The notes under the pieces are model-generated. The model worked only from the letters and a program-made list of their open reading frames with translations. It was not told where the DNA came from and did not search any database. Source: Chloroflexota bacterium (GTDB taxonomy: Bacteria > Chloroflexota > Anaerolineae > B4-G1). From it: a stretch of 64,000 nt of DNA. The translations under genes were made by a program, and so were the position numbers. The DNA lies in NCBI GenBank assembly GCA_024232355.1, contig JAAEPW010000967.1, forward strand, positions 66,447 through 130,446. Reading direction: 5' to 3'. This document shows, piece after piece, positions 53,372 to 61,400 of this stretch; the first letter of the stretch is position 1; every line of letters begins with the position of its first letter.

Positions 53372-56300
53372 GTGCACGAGAGCACTATTCTCATCACAGA
53401 TGACGAACTCGCCAGTCGCACGCTATTGAAAATGCTCTTGTCCAGAGAGGGCTACAACCTCGCCTTTGCCAGCAATGGCGCAGAGGCTATAGCAAAGGCA
53501 ACGGAAGCCCCTCCTGATCTGATCCTGTTGGACATTATGATGCCAGGTATGGATGGATTCGAGGTCTGTCGCCGTCTGCGCGCCGACCCACTCTTATCCA
53601 CAGTGCCCATCGTCATAGTTACCGCGCTAGACGACCGCAACTCGCGCTCAAAAGGCATTGAGGCCGGAGCGGATGGTTTTGTCTCCAAACCCTTTGACCA
53701 CATCGAGTTACAAGAACGCGTGCGGACCATTGTCCGACTCAACCGCTATCGCCTACTCAGGGAGCGAGCCAAGTTTGAGCAACTCGTTGAGCTTTCTCCA
53801 AACGGCATCGTAATTGTCAACACCAACGGGCTAATCGACCTGGCAAATCCAACCATACTCCAGATGCTAGGTGCGAAAAAACAAGACCTCGTCATCGGAA
53901 AAAATATATTGACCTTTGTTATACCAGAACAAGTCGAGTATTGCTCCACATTCCTACACGACACAATTACGGGAACAATCCAATCTGCAAAAACCGAAAC
54001 TTGGCTCGTTCGTTTGAATGGCGAACACTTTCCCGTCGAAATCAGTGCCGGACACATGGTATGGAATGGCGAATTAGCCGCGCAAATCACCGTCACCGAC
54101 ATCACCGAACGTAAACGGGCAGAAGAATCACTACGTCGGTATGCCAACGAGCAGTCCGTATTGTACGCCGTCGCGTCGGTGGCTACCACCTTACTGACTC
54201 CAAAAAAATTACTCTCTGCCGTCCTTGACGCAGTACTCCCTACCCTAGACACAGACATCGGCTGGGCAACGCTATCTAGTTCTACGTCGGACGAACCGCC
54301 TTACATCGTTGCCTGGTGCGGTGTCTCCAAGTCATTTTTAGAGGCTTGGAAAACCGCCTCGCTATACTCATGTCCACTCTGCACTTCCCATCCGATCGAT
54401 GAAAACACGCATGTAAAGCTAACCCCTATCGTCAAGTGTCCCCACGTGCCAACCGAGACACTGACCAGCGTGGATCTCGACAACTATGTATGCGTCCCAT
54501 TGCACGCAGGTGACCGAATATTGGGTGCTTTGAATGTTGCATGGTCCACACCCCGTCCGCATCCCCAAGCCGATTACGACTTGTTGATGACTATTGGCCA
54601 GCAAGTCGGGCTAGCATTGCAGAACACACAACTCTACCAGGCTGCTCGCCAGGTAGATCAATTGCAAGTACTCAACGAGTTGGATCAAGCACTGGCTGCT
54701 ACCCTGGATCCTGAAAAAGCAGCCGAAATCACCCTGCAACACATCGCTGCGGCCCTGGATATGCCTATAGGCACATTATTCATCCTCCCTCCACAACTCA
54801 ACACACACTTCACACAAATGGATACGCAAGAATTATGGATAGATCCACAAAAAGTACAACCAGTCTCGCAAAAAGTGTTAATGGTTCCGCAGGAAATGCG
54901 GACTTTTAGCCTAGAACAAGGTTGGATAGAGATCACAACATCTGAAGAAACCACGCAGCGCTTACAAAACCTCTTGGAACAAACGTCAAAGGGGCAAAAT
55001 CCCATCCTACTTGCCAGCAACGAGTTGGCCAAAGAATGGACCCCCTACAACTTGGCCATTCCCATCTGGATTGACCAAGATCTGACAGCAATACTGACAC
55101 TGGGCGGACGAGCAGCCAACCGACCACTAACAGACGAGGATCTAGCACTAACTCAAGCGGCAGCGAGCCATGCGGGTCAAGCGATTCAAAACGCGCGACT
55201 CTACCAGGCCAGCCAGCAGCAATCTGACCGCCTATCCACCCTGCACGCGATCAGTACCGCCACCGTCTCATCATTGGAATTGGACACAGTATTGCACAAA
55301 GTGCTGGAACTGACCTGCCAAGCACTGAACGCAACCGCCGGTTCAGTCTTGATGAGCGATCCAGACACAGGAAAAATGATATTTGTACTCACGCTTCCAG
55401 AAGAGATGTCAGCTCTGCACAGTCATCAACTGTTACCGGGACAAGGCATCGCCGGTTGGGTGGCGCAACACGGTCGAGCGGTACGGGTGAACGATGTAAA
55501 CCACGATACGCGCTGGTACGACGGCATGGATCAGATCACTGGCCTCGAAACACGCTCTGTATTATGTGCGCCTATGAAACATTACGAAAAGATCACCGGC
55601 GTCATAGAGATCGTCAACAAGCGCGACGGTCAATTTACCAAAGAGGACCTAAGCCTGTTGGAGGCAATCTCTTTTATCGCTGCAACCGCCCTAGAGAATG
55701 CACGACTCTACACAACCACACGGTCGCGCGCTGCCGAGTTGGCACGGCTAAACGAAGTGGGGCTGGCCCTGACATCTACGTTGGACTTTTCCACAGTGGT
55801 CCACGCTGCCCTGTCTCAAATTCAACGCCTTTTCCAAGCCGAACACGTTTCGCTGCTCCAACCTGATCCACAAACCGATGAACTGTGCTTTGTTCAAGCC
55901 ATGGTCGGAAGAACACCGGTCGAAATTCCAGTACGCCTGCCACCAGGCAAAGGAATCGCAGGTTGGGCACTGGAACAACGCCAGCCAGTATTGGTTGACG
56001 ATGCGCGAACCGATCCACGATCTCTAGAATGGATACACCCATACATCGGCACCCAGGTAGGCGGTCTGATGGCTGTCCCATTGCTGGCACGAGAACAAGA
56101 CATCGGTGTTATTGAGGTATCCAGCAATGAACCCGGTGCCTATACAAACAATGAACTACGAACCCTACAAGCCGTTGCATCCACGCTATCGATGGCGCTG
56201 GAGAACGCTGGTCTCTACGACGAGCTAAAGACGCTACTGCACGAACGCGAGCAGGCTCAGGCACAACTGATCCACGCCGAGAAAATGACTGCTCTCGGTC

Positions 56301-56989
56301 GCCTGACCGCCTCCATCGCTCACGAGATCAACAACCCACTTCAGGCAATGCAAACCTATCTGATACTGGCCCAGGAAGAGTTTGATAGTGACCAGCGTCC
56401 TGAAAAAGTAACCCGATACTTGGGCACCGTAGGGGATGAAATTGAGCGCATTGCAGCCATCGTACGCCGTATGCGCGATTTTTACCTCCCCGCGCGCAAA
56501 GAGCTGCAACCCATCTACCTGCACGCAGTTCTAGAAAGCGTGCTTGAACTCACCAACAAACAATTACAACACAGCAATATCACTGTCGAACGCGCTTGGG
56601 TTGACTATTTACCCGAAATCCAAGCCAACCCAGATCATCTCAAACAAGTCTTTTTGAATTTGATGCTCAATGGCATCGATGCGATGGCAACAGGGGGAAC
56701 TCTGTACATATCCACCGCTGTGGATCAAATACAACTTGGCAGCGATCAAAAACCACTGCCGGCGGTGCGTGCCGAGTTCAGTGACACGGGCGAAGGCATA
56801 CCACCAGAAGTATTGCCTCACATCTTTGAACCCTTTTTCACCACCAAAGAACGCGGATCAGGATTAGGATTATCCATCAGCTATGGCATCATTCAAGCCC
56901 ACAATGGGCAAATCACAGTAGAAAGTCACATAGGGCTAGGGACGACCTTTGCCATCCTTCTGCCCGTGGAACAACCGTTGAATGGTTAA
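53372..56989 (+). CDS. REC-PAS-multi-GAF sensor histidine kinase
   Basis: A 1205-residue soluble kinase. Residues 4-120 are a receiver domain (TILITDDELASR, acceptor Asp54 in LILLDIMMPGMDG, VSKPFD Lys); about 130-250 a PAS domain (LSPNGIVIVNTNGLI, TDITERKRAEESLRR); then three to four GAF-like domains up to about 965 (for example LLPGQGIAGWVAQHGRAVRVND). The dimerisation helix carries His984 in GRLTASIAHEINNPLQAM, and the ATPase has NLMLNGIDAM, DTGEGIPPEVLPHIFEPFFTTK and GSGLGLSIS. No membrane helix is seen. Start GTG 53372 follows TAGGAGG. It probably phosphorylates one or both downstream regulators. Confidence 0.9.
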   Translation: MHESTILITDDELASRTLLKMLLSREGYNLAFASNGAEAIAKATEAPPDLILLDIMMPGMDGFEVCRRLRADPLLSTVPIVIVTALDDRNSRSKGIEAGADGFVSKPFDHIELQERVRTIVRLNRYRLLRERAKFEQLVELSPNGIVIVNTNGLIDLANPTILQMLGAKKQDLVIGKNILTFVIPEQVEYCSTFLHDTITGTIQSAKTETWLVRLNGEHFPVEISAGHMVWNGELAAQITVTDITERKRAEESLRRYANEQSVLYAVASVATTLLTPKKLLSAVLDAVLPTLDTDIGWATLSSSTSDEPPYIVAWCGVSKSFLEAWKTASLYSCPLCTSHPIDENTHVKLTPIVKCPHVPTETLTSVDLDNYVCVPLHAGDRILGALNVAWSTPRPHPQADYDLLMTIGQQVGLALQNTQLYQAARQVDQLQVLNELDQALAATLDPEKAAEITLQHIAAALDMPIGTLFILPPQLNTHFTQMDTQELWIDPQKVQPVSQKVLMVPQEMRTFSLEQGWIEITTSEETTQRLQNLLEQTSKGQNPILLASNELAKEWTPYNLAIPIWIDQDLTAILTLGGRAANRPLTDEDLALTQAAASHAGQAIQNARLYQASQQQSDRLSTLHAISTATVSSLELDTVLHKVLELTCQALNATAGSVLMSDPDTGKMIFVLTLPEEMSALHSHQLLPGQGIAGWVAQHGRAVRVNDVNHDTRWYDGMDQITGLETRSVLCAPMKHYEKITGVIEIVNKRDGQFTKEDLSLLEAISFIAATALENARLYTTTRSRAAELARLNEVGLALTSTLDFSTVVHAALSQIQRLFQAEHVSLLQPDPQTDELCFVQAMVGRTPVEIPVRLPPGKGIAGWALEQRQPVLVDDARTDPRSLEWIHPYIGTQVGGLMAVPLLAREQDIGVIEVSSNEPGAYTNNELRTLQAVASTLSMALENAGLYDELKTLLHEREQAQAQLIHAEKMTALGRLTASIAHEINNPLQAMQTYLILAQEEFDSDQRPEKVTRYLGTVGDEIERIAAIVRRMRDFYLPARKELQPIYLHAVLESVLELTNKQLQHSNITVERAWVDYLPEIQANPDHLKQVFLNLMLNGIDAMATGGTLYISTAVDQIQLGSDQKPLPAVRAEFSDTGEGIPPEVLPHIFEPFFTTKERGSGLGLSISYGIIQAHNGQITVESHIGLGTTFAILLPVEQPLNG

Positions 56990-57003
56990 AGTAAGGAGCG
57001 ACG

Positions 57004-57813
57004 ATGCTTCCAACAACTAAAATTCTGGTCGTGGACGACGAGGCAAACATCCGTACTTCTCTGAAAGAGATACTGGCGCGGGACGGATATCATGTCGTCA
57101 CTGCGGAAAGTGGAGAAGCGGCACTGGCACTGCTCCCAACTCACGAGTTCGACCTGGCGCTGCTTGACCTCCAACTAACGGGTATTGGAGGGATAGAGGT
57201 ATTGGCAGCCTTGCGCGAACAATCGCCAACCACAATCGCTATTGTACTTACAGCTCACGCCTCGCTGGAAACAGCCGTAGAAGCGTTGCGCAAAGGTGCT
57301 CACGACTATTTGTTCAAACCCTGCAAACCAGCCGAGTTGCGCGAGAGCATACGCAAGGGACTTGTCAACCGCCAGGGAGCACAGAGCCTTGATCTATTGC
57401 AACAAGTAGAACAAATGACCAGCAGTCTAGAAAATATCCGAGCCACCATCCTGGAGCAAATCGAAAAACCGCCATCCACCACCGTCCAACCTCCAGAAAG
57501 ACAACAGCGCTTCCTGCAACAGGGCAAACTAATCGTAGATCTTTTACGCCACGTAATCACTATGGACGGACACCTGCTCGATCTCAGTCCCACAGAGTTT
57601 GATCTGCTGGCGTGCTTGATCAGCAAAGCCCCCCAAATCGTATCACCACAGGAGCTTGTACGCGAAGTGCAAGGATACGAGAGTGATCAGTGGGAAGCAA
57701 GTGAAACAATACGCCAACATATCTATCGCATTCGGCAAAAGATCAAACAAGTGGCCGGGCACACCAACGTTATCCGCACAGTGCGGGGAGTAGGGTACAC
57801 CATAGACGAGTAG
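57004..57813 (+). CDS. OmpR-type response regulator (REC plus winged helix)
   Basis: The 269-residue protein has a receiver domain (ILVVDDEANIRTSL, acceptor Asp55 in LALLDLQLTG, KPCKP Lys near 105), a long linker with a coiled-coil look (LDLLQQVEQMTSSLENI), and a C-terminal trans_reg_C winged helix (LSPTEFDLLACLISKAPQIVS, TIRQHIYRIRQKI, VRGVGYTID). AAGGAG lies seven bases before the ATG and the gene starts 14 bases after the kinase stop, so it is the likely cognate partner. The receiver resembles NtrC-type ones in its AHASLETAVEALRKGAHDYLFKP run across residues 80-102. Confidence 0.9.
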   Translation: MLPTTKILVVDDEANIRTSLKEILARDGYHVVTAESGEAALALLPTHEFDLALLDLQLTGIGGIEVLAALREQSPTTIAIVLTAHASLETAVEALRKGAHDYLFKPCKPAELRESIRKGLVNRQGAQSLDLLQQVEQMTSSLENIRATILEQIEKPPSTTVQPPERQQRFLQQGKLIVDLLRHVITMDGHLLDLSPTEFDLLACLISKAPQIVSPQELVREVQGYESDQWEASETIRQHIYRIRQKIKQVAGHTNVIRTVRGVGYTIDE

Positions 57814-57852
57814 CACAAAACCGCCAAACACAACGCAGGACCAAGGCAGAAG

Positions 57853-57892
57853 ATCAAGCAAGAAACAGCATGCTTGATTTTCTGTTTTTTTT
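57853..57892 (+). terminator. intrinsic terminator after the OmpR-type regulator
   Basis: ATCAAGCA (57853-57860) and TGCTTGAT (57871-57878) form an 8-base stem, followed by TTTCTGTTTTTTTT. Confidence 0.85.
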
Positions 57893-57910
57893 AATAGTTT
57901 GTTAACGTAA

Positions 57911-57966
57911 TTGTTACAAAATAGTCACACAACACTCACTACAAACAACCCTTTTTGTGTTACAAT
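57911..57966 (+). promoter_or_regulatory. promoter region shared in design with the 18632 region
   Basis: TTGTTACAAA at 57911-57920 and TTTGTG at 57954-57959 followed by TACAAT (57961-57966) match TTGTTACAAA at 18660 and TTTGTG at 18693 upstream of the first giant gene; the spacing differs by ten bases. The TACAAT may be the -10 box. Confidence 0.45.
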
Positions 57967-58004
57967 AAAATCCAAACATAAAACTAGGCGGGAAAGGAAT
58001 GCGA

Positions 58005-58391
58005 ATGGAACACATTCTCACCCAACGTCGAATCCTGGTTGTGGATGACGAGGAAAAGGTGGCGCTAGGCCTCCGAGACGGCCTGGAAATGCTCCCCAAC
58101 TGCGAGGTTGCTGTCGCGAATGATAGCGAGCAAGCACTAGAACTCTTTCAACAACAATCCTTTGACCTGTTGATTACAGACTATAACATGCCGGGCGCAA
58201 ACGGCATAACGCTGGCTACGTGCATCCGGCAATCCTACTCGCAGACAGCCATCATTATGGTCACCGCCTGCGCCAGCGACGCGCTGCGCAAGCAAGCCAC
58301 CCAGGCTTCCATCCAACATATCTTACAGAAACCCGTACACATTGCCAAAATCCGCAATGTGGCGTCAAAAGTATTGGCTCAAAATTCGTAA
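58005..58391 (+). CDS. single-domain (REC-only) response regulator
   Basis: A 128-residue receiver: RRILVVDDEEKVALGL, acceptor Asp59 in LLITDYNMPGANG, and LQKPVH with the conserved Lys. No output domain is present, so it may act by protein contact, like CheY or Spo0F. The second of two close ATGs (58005) is preferred because AAAGGA lies six bases upstream; the first directly abuts that site. It starts a new transcription unit that continues into the giant protein gene 40 bases on. Confidence 0.88.
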   Translation: MEHILTQRRILVVDDEEKVALGLRDGLEMLPNCEVAVANDSEQALELFQQQSFDLLITDYNMPGANGITLATCIRQSYSQTAIIMVTACASDALRKQATQASIQHILQKPVHIAKIRNVASKVLAQNS

Positions 58392-58401
58392 ATTTTGTAT
58401 T

Positions 58402-58413
58402 GTATCTAGATAC
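58402..58413. promoter_or_regulatory. 12-base perfect palindrome before the second giant gene
   Basis: GTATCTAGATAC lies between the response-regulator stop and the ribosome binding site AGGAGG of the next gene. It could be an operator or translation control element. Confidence 0.35.
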
Positions 58414-58430
58414 TTTCAGGAGGTATTCAA

Positions 58431-61400
58431 TTGTTCAAGCACACAAAAATGAGGTTATGGTTTATTGTTTTAGTTTCTTTACTTGTACTACTCCCCCTTT
58501 TCACCCCGCACCCAGCCTCTGCCCTACCGGCTGGCTTTCAGGAATATCTGGTAATGGGTGATGAATATCAGATTTACCGGATGTTTCTCGCACTTCCCGG
58601 TGGTTCTAGTGCCTGGAATATAATGTGTTCCGTCGTCACCATAGTTGCCACTTCCAACGGACAACAAGTTTACTATGACCACTGGGAAGATGGCTACGAG
58701 ACCAACATTTTTACCCCGGTACAAACAACCACGCTTACTTTTGGCGATGGTAACACAGCCAACGGCGATAGCGGCCACGACAGCGACACACTCGCTCCAG
58801 GTATCGTTCTCTCCCTGGCAAGTGATGATAACGGTGCTGGTGACGTAACAGACACAATAAACGTTAATCCTCGCGACCCGAACGAAATCCGCTACGACAG
58901 TCGAGATCGCATTGTGACCACCGGCGGCCCAGCAAACGTGGTTCACGCCGTGTGGCCCAACGCCACCACTTATATTGGCGGAGCGTGGGAAATCTACTCT
59001 TTCCAAGCATGGCACAATGGTACATCTTACACCGTACCGGTCGGAGAAGGTTCTTTTGATGACTTTGACTACACATGGCTGGAAATCCAGGCCGCTGAAG
59101 ACGATACCAGCGTGACCATAGACAATGGTACGACAACCGTCAACATCACCCTGGACCGAGGAGATACCTATGGCAGCAACGGATATATCAACAGTGCTGC
59201 TGCTTCATCCATCATCATCAACGAAGGCACGGCCATCAACACCACTAAACCCGTACAAGCAGGTCTAGTCACCGGCTCCGATGATGATGGAGGAGGCTAT
59301 CAAACCCGCTTTTTCGCCATGATCCCCGACGTCGTTTGGGGAACCGAGTATATAGCACCCGTGTCGAGCATCTCTGGAGACGCTGACGCCCAAAGCCAGA
59401 TTTACTTTTTCAACCCCAACGACTTTACTATTACCGTTAACACTTCTGACCAGATCTCTAGTACTGGTGTCATCACCCTACCGGCCAACAGCGCTCGGTC
59501 CTACTCGGATAGTATGGGACACTATGTGCCGCCAAACTCGGCCATTCGGCTTATCTCGAGCAACATATTCTGGGCTCTCGGTTCATTTGGTTCCGGCAGA
59601 AACTCGTATGACTGGGGATACTCGCTCATTCCAGTCAACTTTTTGACCAGCGATTATTACATATCCTGGGCTCCTGGTGAAGCAGGCACTCCTAATGACA
59701 ATGGATCGCCCATTCACGTCACCCCCCGCGACGGCAACACTACCTTTTACGTGGATTACGGTCCCACTGACGGCGTTGTTGACCGTACCTTTACCCTGGA
59801 CACGCTGGAACGAGGTCTTGTTCTGGACCCTGATGCCGACAACACCGGTATGCACATCTGGACCGATAACAAGCCCTTTACGGCCGTTTGGGGTGAAACC
59901 CCACCTTATGCTACAACGGCCGATCAATACCTCGACCTGGGCACAACCATCCTACCCCTCTACCACGGATGGCTCGACCCAATCCTCAACGTAGAAAAAA
60001 CAGCCAACACACAGATCATTCCCAGCACTGGCGGCACCGTCACCTTTAAACTCGATATCGATACCTACCACAAGGTAATGGACAACGTCAATATCACTGA
60101 TACCCTGCCCCATAGTTGGACCTATATTAATAGCAGCGCCGTCGTCACCTTCCCCAACGGCTCCACTGCCAGCATGGAACCAACGATCAACGGGCAAAAT
60201 CTACTCTGGAACCTCAATCAAAAAATCAACACCAACGGAAACTTGCAGATTACGTTCGACGCCCAGTTTGGTGCACTCGGTGCATCTGTCACAGAGGATT
60301 GGGAGACCGGTGCCTACACAGGTGGCGTTGGTTGGACTGGCGATTGGACAGAGACCTCTGACGATGGGGATGCTGCAAATGGTCATGTGCAAAATATCAC
60401 TACTGGAGTCCCATACGATGGCAGCCGACACCTAATGATTCGCGGCAGCCGTTCCATCAGCCGAGAGGTCGATCTTTCGACTTTTATCCTTCCAACCCTG
60501 AGTTTCTGGCGCAAGACCACTAATCTCAACAACCCTAGTGACACCTTTAACATGGACATCTCTCACAATGGAGGCATCACCTGGACACGGGTACTCACGT
60601 TTGCCGACGGCGACAACGAAAACACCTATGTTGAGGAGCAAATAGACCTAAGCAATTACAAGTCATTGAATGCAGCCATCCGTTTTATAGGAAGCAGCGC
60701 TGGAAATGGCGACTATCTTTACATAGACGATATAGAGATATTCGACGGCGCCACCATCCACGAGAACGTGGGTATCGCCGTCGGCACCTATAGTGACAAC
60801 AAATTCGAGGCCAGTGATAACCAGTTCATCTATGTCAGTGACCTAAGTCTGAACAAGACGGCCGACAAAGACGAGGCCGTAATCGGTGAAGAACTGGTCT
60901 ATACCCTGGCCTACAGCAATAGCGGTTCCATAACGACGACCAATACCTTTATCCGGGACGTCGTTCCGGTCAACACCACATTTAGCAGCGTCTCGACCGG
61001 GGGCGCGTACATCACGGCCAGCAACACCGTCTCCTGGGGGCCGCTGACGATTGCTCCCGAAAGCGATGGCACAGCTATATTCACCGTCACCGTGGATAAC
61101 GTGGCAGACGGCACCCTGCTCGAAAACAGCGCCACTATTGATAGCGATCAAACAGCCGAGGCCACTAGCAACGTGGTCAAAGCCACCGCACTGGCTCCTG
61201 TCCTAAACCTGTCCAAATCGGGGCCGTCGACCGCCGCCACAGGCGACACCATCACCTATACCATCGCCTATGCCAACAACGGCGGCGCTTCTGCGACCGG
61301 CGTCATCATCAACGACACCGTACCAGTCTCCACAACCTACGTCGCCGACAGTCTAGCGATCAACACTGGCAGTGGTTGGACATCACTCAGTGACGACGCC

